A DNA stretch of 64,000 nucleotides from CAZQMX01 sp964594965 (GCA_964594965.1 CAZQMX010000001.1:1-64000), one strand, 5' to 3'; shown: positions 34,082 to 42,491, counted from the first letter of the stretch. Notes: a model not told the origin generated them from the letters alone. Numbers and translations are program-made.

Positions 34082-34180
34082 AGATACATTTTTTGCCGGA
34101 GGACACCATATTTGCCTGCTGACAAATTGGCTCGTTCTCGCGCCGTCGCGCTTCGAAGGCCTCCTGCAAAAAAGTATCTT
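34082..34180. repeat. Large hairpin between the two permeases (copy e, loosely related)
   Basis: Outer stem GATACATTTTTTGC / GCAAAAAAGTATC, then nested CGGAGGACACC and GGCCTCC strands around GCGCCGTCGCGC. It shares the plan (AT outer stem, GC-rich strands, inner hairpin) of the C-rich hairpin family but not its core sequence. Confidence 0.55.
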
Positions 34181-34195
34181 TCGGCTTTTTAAAAG

Positions 34196-35458
34196 ATGGA
34201 CCCAATCTCTGTTTTAAAACAATCTATTATTTCTCTTAAGGCCAATAAACTCCGAAGTATCTTTTCTATCCTCGGAATTGTTATTGGTGTTTCAGCCGTT
34301 GTCATAATTCTCTCTCTTGGACAGGGATTAAAAGGGTTGGTCACAAATGAAGTTGAATCTTTTGGTTCAAATATTTTAGCAATCAATGTCAAGATTCCTG
34401 GAGCTGGCCAGATAGGAACTCTTTTTTCAACTGCCCAGGGGATCAAAGTTACAACCTTAAGATTAAAAGATGTTCAGGATTTACAGAACAAAGAAAACTT
34501 TCCCTACATTGAAGCTGTTACCGGTCAGGTCTTTGGCCAGGAATGGGTTAGTTACGGTAATAAGGATAAAAAGGTCTTACTTTACGGCGGCAGTCCTGAT
34601 TTCCCACAAATATTTAAAACTCTTGGAATGGAAACCGGCCGCTATTTGAATAAAAATGAAGATGATAGTTTGGCTAAAGTAACGGTTTTAGGCAACAATC
34701 TGAAAGAAAAACTTTTTGGCCAAACTGACCCAATTGGCAAGAAGATAAAATTAAATGGATTGAGTTTTAAGGTTATTGGTGTTTTTGAACCTTACGGCGG
34801 AATGTCTTTTGGCGGAATTGATATTAACGATTTTATGTATATTCCTCTCCAGACCGCCTTAAAAGAAGTTTTAGGTATTGACTATTTATCAGAAGTTGAT
34901 GTTGTTGTTAAGGACGAATCATATTTCCCGAGAGCCATCAGCGATATTTCAAGATTACTCCGAAAGAATCATAATATTAAAGACCCGGAAAAAGACGATT
35001 TCCAGATTACAACCATGACCGAAGTTATTGAACAGGTTAATGAAGTCAGCGTTATTCTAAATCTTCTTTTAGGATTTTTAGCAGCGATCTCGCTTTTAGT
35101 TGGCGGAATTGGTATTATGAATATTATGTTGGTCTCTGTTAGCGAAAGAACAAAAGAGATTGGTTTGAGAAAAGCGCTCGGGGCGACGAATAAGGGGATT
35201 TTGTACCAATTTCTAATTGAGGCTATGGTTATTACCGGTCTGGGCGGAATAATCGGCATTATTATCGGAATAGGCAATTCGCTCATTACCAGTATTATTA
35301 TCCGAACCCAAGGATTGCCTGGTTGGCCATTGACTATATCAGGAATGGCAATCATTATCGCATTCCTTGTTTCAATGTCTATTGGTTTAATCTTCGGTAT
35401 CTATCCGGCGAGGAAAGCGTCTCAATTAAATCCAATTGAGGCGCTTAGAAAAGAATAG
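34196..35458 (+). CDS. MacB/FtsX-type ABC permease 2
   Basis: 420 residues. Same build as permease 1: N-terminal helix (RSIFSILGIVIGVSAVVIILSL), external domain, GGIGIMNIMLVSVSERTKEIGLRKALGATNKGI, and end RKASQLNPIEALRKE. The two share the MacB fold but differ enough to suggest a heterodimer rather than a recent duplicate. The hairpin before it replaces the short spacing usual in this operon. Confidence 0.9.
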   Translation: MDPISVLKQSIISLKANKLRSIFSILGIVIGVSAVVIILSLGQGLKGLVTNEVESFGSNILAINVKIPGAGQIGTLFSTAQGIKVTTLRLKDVQDLQNKENFPYIEAVTGQVFGQEWVSYGNKDKKVLLYGGSPDFPQIFKTLGMETGRYLNKNEDDSLAKVTVLGNNLKEKLFGQTDPIGKKIKLNGLSFKVIGVFEPYGGMSFGGIDINDFMYIPLQTALKEVLGIDYLSEVDVVVKDESYFPRAISDISRLLRKNHNIKDPEKDDFQITTMTEVIEQVNEVSVILNLLLGFLAAISLLVGGIGIMNIMLVSVSERTKEIGLRKALGATNKGILYQFLIEAMVITGLGGIIGIIIGIGNSLITSIIIRTQGLPGWPLTISGMAIIIAFLVSMSIGLIFGIYPARKASQLNPIEALRKE

Positions 35459-35484
35459 GAACCTTAAAAAACAGGAGGTCACTA

Positions 35485-36015
35485 ATGAAAAGAAAAGGAT
35501 TGTTTTTGGTCGTTTTGGTTATGTCGTTTTCGTTGATTCTGGGCTGTGGAACACTTGCTAAATTAAAACAGCCCAAAGGCCCGGAATTCGCAGAAGAGGT
35601 TGGAAAAAGATTGTTTACCCGCGAGGATAAAGAAACAGGCGAATATATACCCGTATCTAGAAAATGGGGTTACAAAGTGCTGGCTTACGGAAAAGGAATC
35701 TGGAGAAAGTTGGTAAAAACATCAGCTAACGGGAAAAAGGAGTTCAAAGATATAGAAATCGACTGGGGCGCCTATTCGATTGAAACAGAGGCTGGACAGA
35801 CTCAAGTAGATATTTTCATGAATCAAAAGATTTCCCGGGGAAAAATAAGGGAGTTTATGAAAAAGAAAAAACCCGGAGATACATTTTATCATGGAGGGTA
35901 CCCAAGTATCCCCAAATCAACTCTCTTTGTTTTCCGGGGAATAAGCGAACTACCGGGACCAATAGGAGAGTTGGCGGACAAAGGAATCAAATTAACGGTT
36001 AGCGAATATTTTTAA
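35485..36015 (+). CDS. Lipoprotein, unknown function
   Basis: 176 residues. Signal peptide with lipobox SLILGC (Cys about 21), so likely lipid-anchored outside. The mature part is basic with a Gly/Tyr-rich stretch (GDTFYHGGYPSIPKST). AGGAGGT lies 6 nt before the ATG, a strong ribosome binding site unlike the leaderless genes around. No family recognised; ends in its own terminator. Confidence 0.65.
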   Translation: MKRKGLFLVVLVMSFSLILGCGTLAKLKQPKGPEFAEEVGKRLFTREDKETGEYIPVSRKWGYKVLAYGKGIWRKLVKTSANGKKEFKDIEIDWGAYSIETEAGQTQVDIFMNQKISRGKIREFMKKKKPGDTFYHGGYPSIPKSTLFVFRGISELPGPIGELADKGIKLTVSEYF

Positions 36016-36027
36016 CAATTGACCAAG

Positions 36028-36054
36028 GCGGGTACTCTGTGTGTGGGTACCCGC
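36028..36054 (+). terminator. Hairpin terminator after the lipoprotein
   Basis: GCGGGTAC / GTACCCGC stem with a 10-base loop, followed by TAAAAATTAT; U-tract is weak. Confidence 0.55.
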
Positions 36055-36078
36055 TAAAAATTATCAAAGGAGCGACCA

Positions 36079-36246
36079 ATGAGAATCTTAAGGCGTTTCC
36101 TCTGGTTGGTGGTCTTGGCCGTAATCGTCTCTGGCTTCTATTTTTTTCTTTTTTCGAAGGCAAGGCCGTTCATGGAAATTATTGGGGAGACTATGACGGT
36201 TAAAGAAAAATACTGGAGGGAAGCAATAAGGCACTTTAAACCATAG
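36079..36246 (+). CDS. Small single-helix membrane protein
   Basis: 55 residues: basic start MRILRRF, membrane segment LWLVVLAVIVSGFYFFLF, then a short charged tail ending RHFKP. AAAGGAG lies about 6 nt before the ATG and a strong terminator follows at once, which supports a real gene despite its size. Function unknown; possibly linked to the SD-led lipoprotein upstream. Confidence 0.6.
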   Translation: MRILRRFLWLVVLAVIVSGFYFFLFSKARPFMEIIGETMTVKEKYWREAIRHFKP

Positions 36247-36247
36247 A

Positions 36248-36280
36248 AGCAGGCGCTCAAAACAGGCGCCTGCTTTCACT
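36248..36280 (+). terminator. Rho-independent terminator
   Basis: AGCAGGCGC / GCGCCTGCT followed by TTCACTTTC. Confidence 0.65.
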
Positions 36281-36302
36281 TTCAAGGAACATTTTTGTCT
36301 GA

Positions 36303-36308
36303 TATAAT
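36303..36308 (+). promoter_or_regulatory. -10 box, leaderless layout, for the UDG gene
   Basis: TATAAT ends 6 nt before the ATG at 36315. Confidence 0.65.
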
Positions 36309-36314
36309 CAGATA

Positions 36315-36902
36315 ATGAATAAGATTGATAAAAGATTAAAAAAAATAAAAGAAGAAGTTATTGAATGCCAGAAATGTCCTTTATCTAAATCCAGAACTCT
36401 GCCTGTTATTGGACGGGGTAATCATCAGGCAAATATTGTTTTTATTGGCGAAGGCCCGGGATTTAATGAGGATAAAACCGGTGTTCCTTTTTGCGGACAA
36501 GCCGGCAATATTTTGGATGAACTTTTTAATTCAATTAAATACCAGAGAAAAGATGCTTATGTCTGTAATATTCTAAAATGCCGACCGCCTAATAATCGCA
36601 ACCCGGAGAAAAATGAAATTGAGGCCTGTACGCCATATTTAGAAAAACAGGTTAAGATTATTCAGCCAAAAGTAATTGCAACCATGGGTAATTACGCAAC
36701 ATCATTTATCCTTGAAAAATATGGATTAAAGGATAAGATAGAAGGCATTAGCAGAATTCACGGAAAAGTTTTTCAGACAGAAGGAATGAAAATTATTCCT
36801 CTTTATCATCCGGCGGTAGCAGTTTACAACGCTAATATGAAAGAAACGCTTAAAAAAGATTTTAAGATTTTGTCTGAAACTTTGAGCGCGGAGCGCGAAT
36901 AA
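36315..36902 (+). CDS. Type-4 uracil-DNA glycosylase
   Basis: 195 residues. Iron-sulfur cysteines CQKC (18-21), the Cys of NILKCRPP and of EACTPYL; active-site motif GEGPGFNEDKTGVPFCG (about 52-68) and the closing HPA in LYHPAVAVYN. It removes uracil from DNA made by cytosine deamination and is the common UDG of CPR and thermophiles. Confidence 0.93.
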   Translation: MNKIDKRLKKIKEEVIECQKCPLSKSRTLPVIGRGNHQANIVFIGEGPGFNEDKTGVPFCGQAGNILDELFNSIKYQRKDAYVCNILKCRPPNNRNPEKNEIEACTPYLEKQVKIIQPKVIATMGNYATSFILEKYGLKDKIEGISRIHGKVFQTEGMKIIPLYHPAVAVYNANMKETLKKDFKILSETLSAERE

Positions 36903-37014
36903 GGTTTTAGTAACAAAATCTTACCCCGTTGTATAACGGGGTAGTCAACTTTATTTAAACATGGTTAGACCAAGAAAAAGGCGATTAGGATAAATAAGAA
37001 ATAGAGTTTGTCTA

Positions 37015-37114
37015 AAGCTCCGAAAATCAAATTTTTGAATCGCTTAGCCCTACCCTCGCTCTGCTCGGGCAGCGCGCCCACGCCTACTCTTCAAAAATTT
37101 ATTTTCTGCGCTTT
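37015..37114. repeat. C-rich hairpin element, copy d
   Basis: AAGCTC (37015) to GCGCTTT. Outer stem GAAAATCAAATTTTTGAA / TTCAAAAATTTATTTTC, inner hairpin CGCTCTGC..GCAGCG, flanking strands CCCTACCCTCG and GCCCACGCCTACTC. A half copy of its left arm (AGCTCCGAAAACTAAATTTT, from 60983) precedes copy c near 61018. Confidence 0.65.
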
Positions 37115-37137
37115 ATATACAGGACATCTAGATTAAC

Positions 37138-38271
37138 ATGAGAAGAAATAACAAAAAAGTAGTTGTTGGATTATCAGGCGGAGTTGATTCCTCCGTCTCT
37201 TTATTATGCCTCAAAAAACAAGGGTATGAGCCAATCGGGGTTTCTTTTAAATATGATCTCTGGAAAAACAAAAAAAACAAACTTAAAGAGAATATCTGCT
37301 GTTCTGAAAAATCATTTGCCATTGCCAGAGAAATTTGTCAGAAATTAGATGTTCAATATCATATTATTGACGATACGATTGATTTCAAAGATAAAGTCAT
37401 TGGCTATTTTCTCAAAACCCTAAAAGATAAAAAAACGCCCAATCCTTGTTTAATTTGCAATCGCTTTGTTAAATTTGATAAATTAATTAAGTTTGCTCAT
37501 AAAATGGATGTCCAATATATTGCCACTGGCCATTATGCTCGGGTAAAAAAACAAGGCAATTCATATCAACTTTTGAAAGCAAAAGACAAAACCAAAGACC
37601 AAAGTTACTTTTTAGCCCTTTTGGGACAAAAAGAATTATCAAGAATAATTTTTCCTTTAGGGAATTATACTAAAAAGCAAGTTTATCAAATTGCCAAAAA
37701 ACAAGGTTTTGATGCTTTTGAAAAAACCAAACAGAGTCAGGATTTATGCTTTGTTGCCTCCCAATCAATCCCATTCTTTTTAGAAGAGAAACTTGGATTA
37801 GAGCCGGGGAAAATAGTTGATATTGATAACAATATTTTAGGCGAACACAAGGGTTTATATTTTTATACTATTGGCCAGAGAAAAGGATTAAATCTTTCAG
37901 GTGGCCCTTGGTATGTAATTGGCTTTGATAAAATCAAAAATTATCTTATAATAACTAATAAGGAAAAAGATCCAAATCTTTACAAAAAAGAAATTATTCT
38001 TTCTGATTTCAGTTTTGTTTCTGGTCAAATACCAAAGGAAGAAATTAAAGTTAAAGCCAAGACCAGATTTAGCCAGAAGCCGGCTTTGGCTAAAATTTAT
38101 CCTCCTAAAAAGAAAAAATTAAAATTAATTTTTGAGAAATCTCAAAAAGCAATTACCCCCGGCCAATGGGCAGTTTTTTATAAAGGCGATGTCTGTCTCG
38201 GCGGAGGAATAATATTATCGGAGGTTCGACCTCCGATAGTAAAGTCGGAGGTTCGACCTCCGAAAGTCTAA
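37138..38271 (+). CDS. mnmA: tRNA-specific 2-thiouridylase
   Basis: 377 residues. PP-loop VVVGLSGGVDSSVS (about 8-21), catalytic Cys in NPCLICNRF (about 100-108) and second Cys in SQDLCFVASQ (about 200), IGQRKGLNLSGG in the middle domain. It thiolates U34 of tRNA-Lys, -Glu and -Gln. The last 17 residues are SEVRPP-IVK-SEVRPP-KV, encoded by two copies of the TCGGAGGTTCGACCTCCGA palindrome, so the repeat has become the C-terminus. The thioredoxin-DsbD gene begins on the next base. Confidence 0.95.
   Translation: MRRNNKKVVVGLSGGVDSSVSLLCLKKQGYEPIGVSFKYDLWKNKKNKLKENICCSEKSFAIAREICQKLDVQYHIIDDTIDFKDKVIGYFLKTLKDKKTPNPCLICNRFVKFDKLIKFAHKMDVQYIATGHYARVKKQGNSYQLLKAKDKTKDQSYFLALLGQKELSRIIFPLGNYTKKQVYQIAKKQGFDAFEKTKQSQDLCFVASQSIPFFLEEKLGLEPGKIVDIDNNILGEHKGLYFYTIGQRKGLNLSGGPWYVIGFDKIKNYLIITNKEKDPNLYKKEIILSDFSFVSGQIPKEEIKVKAKTRFSQKPALAKIYPPKKKKLKLIFEKSQKAITPGQWAVFYKGDVCLGGGIILSEVRPPIVKSEVRPPKV
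38218..38263. repeat. Tandem TCGGAGG palindromes inside mnmA
   Basis: TCGGAGGTTCGACCTCCGA at 38218-38236 and 38245-38263, in frame in the last codons of mnmA. Confidence 0.85.
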
Positions 38272-39393
38272 ATGAAGAAAATAATTAGTCTAGTTTTAAT
38301 ATCTTTTGTTTTTCTCGGGCTTTTTAGTTTTGCCCTGGCTCAGGGAGAAACAACCAGAATTGACTATTTCTACGCCAGCACCTGTCCCAACTGCGAAAAA
38401 GCCAGTGCTTTTTTGGATGAGCTTGAGGATAAATATCCGGACTTGGAAATCATCCGCTATGAAATTTTATCAAGCCAGGAGAATGCCGAATTGCTTTTAA
38501 GTTTTTTCAAAGAAAGGGGAGAACTCTCGATTATTCAGGTCCCGGCTATTTTTATCGGCCAGGAATCAATCATTGGTTATCTAAACGACGAAACCACCGG
38601 TAAAAAAATTAAAGGTTTAATCAAAGGAAATGGCAAAGAAGAAATTATTAAATACCCTCTTATTGGAGAAATTAATTTATCAAAATTATCTTTGCCGGTT
38701 TTGACTGTTGTTGTTGCGGCTCTGGACGGATTTAATCCCTGCGCCATGTGGGTTCTTTTGTTTTTAATCGCTCTTTTGATTAATGTTAAATCAAGGAAGA
38801 GAATGTGGCTGGTCGGCGGAACCTTTATTGCTGCTTCTGGAATCGTCTATTTTCTTTTGCTTTCTGCCTGGCTCAACTTATTTTTATTCATTAGTTATGT
38901 TAGTTTAACCAGAATCATTATCGGAATTTTAGCCATCGGAGTTGGAACCTGGCAATTAAGAAAGTTTGCCACTTACCAGTCCGGGGTTTGCGAAGTTGCG
39001 CCGGTTGGAAGTAAATGGCATGAGCGGCTAACTAATAGGGCCAAGCAAGTAGTCCAATCAAATGCCTTGCCGGCCACGTTTCTTGGTGTTATCTTTTTAG
39101 CCCTTGGAGTTAATTTAGTTGAATTTTTCTGTTCAGCCGGACTACCAGCAATTTATACCCGGATATTATCCCTAAATCAATTAAATTCTTTAGGTTATTA
39201 TCTCTACCTTCTTTTATACACTTTCATCTTTATGCTTGACGACCTGATTATATTCGCCATTGCTATTATTACTCTTTCTAAAATTGGATTTACCGAGAAG
39301 TATAATCGGTGGGCGACTCTGATTGGGGGACTGGTAATTCTGATTTTAGGAATTCTTTTAATTTTCAAACCTGATTTTCTGGCATTTGGGTAA
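38272..39393 (+). CDS. Thioredoxin-like domain fused to DsbD/CcdA-type membrane domain
   Basis: 373 residues. Signal peptide (1-23), an exported thioredoxin fold with CPNC (about 39-42) and cis-Pro in QVPAIFIG, then six or more membrane segments with the redox Cys in FNPCAMW (about 155) and EFFCSAG (about 290). It should carry reducing power from the cytoplasm to exported thiols. Start lies directly after the mnmA stop. Confidence 0.85.
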   Translation: MKKIISLVLISFVFLGLFSFALAQGETTRIDYFYASTCPNCEKASAFLDELEDKYPDLEIIRYEILSSQENAELLLSFFKERGELSIIQVPAIFIGQESIIGYLNDETTGKKIKGLIKGNGKEEIIKYPLIGEINLSKLSLPVLTVVVAALDGFNPCAMWVLLFLIALLINVKSRKRMWLVGGTFIAASGIVYFLLLSAWLNLFLFISYVSLTRIIIGILAIGVGTWQLRKFATYQSGVCEVAPVGSKWHERLTNRAKQVVQSNALPATFLGVIFLALGVNLVEFFCSAGLPAIYTRILSLNQLNSLGYYLYLLLYTFIFMLDDLIIFAIAIITLSKIGFTEKYNRWATLIGGLVILILGILLIFKPDFLAFG

Positions 39394-39399
39394 AAACCC

Positions 39400-39428
39400 T
39401 TGACAAGGAATTCCAGCTATAATACGCT
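39400..39428 (+). promoter_or_regulatory. Promoter of the small RNA at 39435
   Basis: Consensus TTGACA (39400-39405), 17 nt, TACGCT (39423-39428), 6 nt before the first paired base of the RNA. Confidence 0.65.
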
Positions 39429-39434
39429 TTATTC

Positions 39435-39556
39435 AACGGACTGGATAGAAGACTGTTTTCGAGGGTGGTCTTTATCTGGCGTCCAGTCCGTTCGTTCTAA
39501 CTCCTTTGAAAAAAAACATAGCCGTAGGCAACAGAACAGTCCTGCGGCTTTTTTAT
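39435..39556 (+). ncRNA. Unassigned small structured RNA
   Basis: Closing stem AACGGACTGGA (39435-39445) / TCCAGTCCGTT (39482-39492) is perfect over 11 bp; inside, AAGAC / GTCTT forms a second stem around TGTTTTCGAGGGTG. A terminator (AGCCGTAGG / CCTGCGGCT plus six T) ends the unit. No coding potential. Has its own promoter. It lacks the GGAAGCAGC tip expected of SRP RNA. Family not recognised. Confidence 0.65.
39520..39556 (+). terminator. Terminator of the small RNA
   Basis: AGCCGTAGG / CCTGCGGCT hairpin followed by TTTTTTATTT. Confidence 0.8.
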
Positions 39557-39571
39557 TTCTTAAATTTCTTG

Positions 39572-39577
39572 TATAAT
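39572..39577 (+). promoter_or_regulatory. -10 box, leaderless layout, for the HAD gene
   Basis: TATAAT ends 6 nt before the ATG at 39584. Confidence 0.65.
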
Positions 39578-39583
39578 AAAAAC

Positions 39584-40369
39584 ATGAAAAACATAAAGGA
39601 AATTACAAAAGAAGAATTAGATAATTTGAAAGCTATCACCTTTGATATCGACGGAGTCATTGCTCCGATTGGGACGAAAATAAAGGAAACTATTGACGAA
39701 GATAGTATTGATTTATACATGGAATCAAAGAAACTTTCTGACAAATTTATCCAAACCCTTAAAAAACTTGAAAAGCATCTTCGTCTTAATTTCTCATCCG
39801 GGAGAAACATTTTGTATCTCAAAAGCTTGGTTAATGAAATTTTTGACGAAAAAACAGTTCTTCAGGCAGAAAATGGCAATATTACCTGGGTTGATAACCA
39901 GATTACTCATCCAAAATATCCAAACGAATATTTTAACCTTTTAAGAGATTTAAAAGAGAAAATCAGGCAAATGAAAAAAACCGACGAAAGAATTCGCGGT
40001 TTTGAACCAAAGTTATTCATTTTAACTGTTCATTCTGAGCAAATGGAAGAAATTCCTAATTTAGTCAAAGAAATAGGGGGAGAGCAGCTTTATTGCCTTT
40101 GGACAAACGAGGGCTATGATATTGGCAGTCTTGATATGTCAAAAGGAAAGGGGATTGAAATTTTAGCCAAGGCTATGGGGATTAATCCAAAACAGATTAT
40201 GACAACAGGGAATAATTACAATGACCAGCCCATGCTTGATGTTGGCAAAGGAGTATCAGTTAATCCTGAAAGAGTTAAAGGAGAATATTTTGTTGAGCAT
40301 AAAAAAGAAGAACTCGGCGGAGAATTATTAGCCGAGTTCCTCTTAAAACATTTTGAAAATAAAAGTTAG
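39584..40369 (+). CDS. HAD-superfamily phosphatase (Cof/sucrose-phosphatase-like)
   Basis: 261 residues from the ATG at 39584. Motif I is FDIDGVIAP (about 21-29), where the second Asp of DxD is kept; NFSSGRN is motif II, a cap domain follows, and TGNNYNDQPMLDVG is motif IV with the metal-binding Asp. Substrate unknown; sugar phosphates are usual for this branch. It ends 4 bases inside the trpS 3' end on the other strand. Confidence 0.82.
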   Translation: MKNIKEITKEELDNLKAITFDIDGVIAPIGTKIKETIDEDSIDLYMESKKLSDKFIQTLKKLEKHLRLNFSSGRNILYLKSLVNEIFDEKTVLQAENGNITWVDNQITHPKYPNEYFNLLRDLKEKIRQMKKTDERIRGFEPKLFILTVHSEQMEEIPNLVKEIGGEQLYCLWTNEGYDIGSLDMSKGKGIEILAKAMGINPKQIMTTGNNYNDQPMLDVGKGVSVNPERVKGEYFVEHKKEELGGELLAEFLLKHFENKS

Positions 40370-41361
40370 ATTAATCCCATTTTCTGTTTGACTTTCTTTA
40401 ATGTCTCTCCGGAAATCTTTTGAGCATCCTTGGCACCCTGGTCAAGGATTTTTTTAACCTGAGTCGGGTCTAGTTCCTTCATTTTTTTCTGAATGGGCTC
40501 TAATCCTTTAATAACAAGATCGGCCAGGTCTTTTTTGAATTGAGCATAACCCTTGCCCTTATATTTCTTTTCAATTCCTTCATAAGACAAACCAGAAAAA
40601 CAATGATAAATTGTCATTAAATTGGCCACAGCAGGCTTTTTGGGAATATATTCAATTTCTTTTCCCGAATCTGTCACAGCTCTTTTAATCTTATTCTTAA
40701 TTTCATCGGGAGAATCAGTCATAAACAGACAGCCCTGGGGAACGCTTTTAGACATCTTTTCAGAGGGGTCTGCCAAGGACATTATTCTTGCTCCGGCCCC
40801 GTAAACGAGGGCCTCGGGTATAATAAAAGTTTTTCCAAATTGATTGTTAAATTTTCGGGCAACTATTCTGGTTAGTTCAATGTGTTGTTTTTGATCTTCG
40901 CCAACCGGAACAGCGTTGGTATTGTAAAGAAGGATATCCGAAGCCATCAAAACAGGATAACCGAAAAGCCCCATATTAATATTTTGCTTAAACTGGGCGG
41001 CTTTTTCTTTAAATTGAGTCATCCTTTCTAATTCAGAAACAGGAGTTATTGTATTTAAAAGCCAGGTTAGTTCGGTATGCTCCGGGACGTGGGATTGAAC
41101 AAAAAGAGTGCATTTTTTAGGGTCTAGACCTGCGGCCAGATAAGTAGTAGCTAGGTCAAGAATATTTTTTTGCATTCCTTGAACGCTTTCAGGATTAGTT
41201 AAGGCGTGTAAATCCACAACACAAAAAATACAATCGTATTGGGACTGTAGTTCTACCCAGTTTTTAATTGCACCCAAATAGTTGCCGATATGAATAGAAC
41301 CAGTTGGCTGGATGCCGCTAAAAATTCTTCTTCGACTTTGCTCAGAATAAATTTTTTTCAT
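40366..41361 (-). CDS. trpS: Tryptophanyl-tRNA synthetase
   Basis: 331 residues. IFSGIQPTGSIHIGNYLGA (HIGH motif as HIGN), DILLYNTNAVPVGEDQKQHIELTR and EKMSKS (KMSKS motif). The N-terminus reads MKKI-YSEQSRRR-IFSG; the eight residues YSEQSRRR come from a CCTGAGC-family repeat unit (41327-41350) placed in frame between the usual first residues and the catalytic core. It heads a minus-strand set with prfA and rpmE behind it, separated from prfA by another repeat. Confidence 0.95.
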   Translation of the reverse strand: MKKIYSEQSRRRIFSGIQPTGSIHIGNYLGAIKNWVELQSQYDCIFCVVDLHALTNPESVQGMQKNILDLATTYLAAGLDPKKCTLFVQSHVPEHTELTWLLNTITPVSELERMTQFKEKAAQFKQNINMGLFGYPVLMASDILLYNTNAVPVGEDQKQHIELTRIVARKFNNQFGKTFIIPEALVYGAGARIMSLADPSEKMSKSVPQGCLFMTDSPDEIKNKIKRAVTDSGKEIEYIPKKPAVANLMTIYHCFSGLSYEGIEKKYKGKGYAQFKKDLADLVIKGLEPIQKKMKELDPTQVKKILDQGAKDAQKISGETLKKVKQKMGLI

Positions 41362-41372
41362 CTAGAAATACT

Positions 41373-41443
41373 TAGTCATTCTGAACGAAACGAAGTGGAG
41401 TGAAGAATCTTTTTTACAGATCCTTCGCTAACGCTCAGGATGA
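41373..41443. repeat. CCTGAGCG repeat family, paired unit
   Basis: ATTCTGAACGAAACGAAG...AGAATC, then AGATCCTTCGCTAACGCTCA GGATGAC: two arms in inverted order that can fold on each other. Same layout at 53263-53327 and 54659-54720. Confidence 0.8.
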
Positions 41444-41453
41444 CAAAATAAGT

Positions 41454-42182
41454 TTATTTTTTATCTAATTTTTTAAAAGTTTTGATAATAGGTGAGAGAT
41501 CACCGTCAATAATTTTATCCAAATTATGCCAGGATTTCTTAATCCGATGGTCAGTAATCCTGTTTTGCGGAAAATTGTATGTTCTGATTTTCTCTGCCCG
41601 CATGGCCATACCAATCTGTCCCTTTCTTTCATCGCCCCGTAGGGCCAGATCTTCTTCTCTTTTTTTAGCCAAAAGGCGAGCCCGCAGAACATTCATTGCT
41701 CTTTCCTTGTTTTGTTGTTGGGATCTTTCTTCCTGACAAGTAACCATTATTCCGGTCGGAGTATGAATAATTCTAACAGCTGATTCAGTCTTATTAACAT
41801 GCTGGCCACCCGGCCCAGAAGCTCTTAAAACATCGATCCTAACATCCTTTGGATTAATCTTTATTTCAGTTTCAGTTGCTTCTTCTAAAACAGCGACCGA
41901 AGCAGTTGAAGTATGGACTCGGCCTGATTTCTCTGTAGTTGGAACGCGCTGGACCCGATGAACTCCGCCTTCGTATTTTAACTCTTGATAAGCATTTTCT
42001 CCCTTTATTTCAAAAACAATTTCCTTGTAGCCGTTTAATTCAGATTGACTACTATTAATTAAAAGAGTTTTCCAGTTTTCCTTTTCAGCAAAGCGGGAAT
42101 ACATTCTAAAGAGGTCGCCAGCGAAAATGGCTGCTTCTTGTCCGCCGGCACCAGCTCTGATTTCAATAATTACACCCTTCAT
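41454..42182 (-). CDS. prfA: Peptide chain release factor 1, lacking domain 1
   Basis: 242 residues against about 355 in typical RF1. The frame opens directly at IIEIRAGAGGQEAAIFAGDLFRMY, which is residue ~110 of normal RF1; the codon-recognition region RVPTTEKSGRVHTS (Pro-x-Thr) and the catalytic GGQ in ASGPGGQHVNKTES (about 130) are intact, as is the C-terminal basic helix. It should end translation at UAA and UAG. Its ATG overlaps the rpmE stop by 4 nt, leaving no room for the missing domain, so the short form is real rather than a misplaced start. Confidence 0.92.
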   Translation of the reverse strand: MKGVIIEIRAGAGGQEAAIFAGDLFRMYSRFAEKENWKTLLINSSQSELNGYKEIVFEIKGENAYQELKYEGGVHRVQRVPTTEKSGRVHTSTASVAVLEEATETEIKINPKDVRIDVLRASGPGGQHVNKTESAVRIIHTPTGIMVTCQEERSQQQNKERAMNVLRARLLAKKREEDLALRGDERKGQIGMAMRAEKIRTYNFPQNRITDHRIKKSWHNLDKIIDGDLSPIIKTFKKLDKK

Positions 42183-42415
42183 TTTTTCTTTTTAGTTTTT
42201 AAGCCAAGTTTCTTTTCTCTTTTAGCCAATCTTTGCCTGAATTTTTCAACCTGGCCGGTTTCAATAATTTTTTCCTTGCCGGTATAAAATGGATGGCATT
42301 GAGAACAGATTTCAACTTCCATATTTTCCTGAGTTGAACCAATTTCAAAGACTGCGCCGCAAGCGCATTTAATCTTGGTGTCAGGATAATATTTCGGGTG
42401 GATATCTTTTTTCAT
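42179..42415 (-). CDS. rpmE: 50S ribosomal protein L31
   Basis: 78 residues from the ATG at 42413-42415. MKKDIHPKYYPDTKIKCACGAVFEIGST and VEICSQCHPFYTGKEKIIETGQVEKF are standard, with the CxC and CxxC zinc ligands (zinc-type L31). The Lys-rich tail is longer than usual. Coupled to prfA by a 4 nt overlap. Confidence 0.95.
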   Translation of the reverse strand: MKKDIHPKYYPDTKIKCACGAVFEIGSTQENMEVEICSQCHPFYTGKEKIIETGQVEKFRQRLAKREKKLGLKTKKKK

Positions 42416-42491
42416 TAGGGATATCATAACAAACATTGATTTATTTTTCAAGATAGTATAGGATAATGTTGTAAATAGGGGAGGGAGAAAG

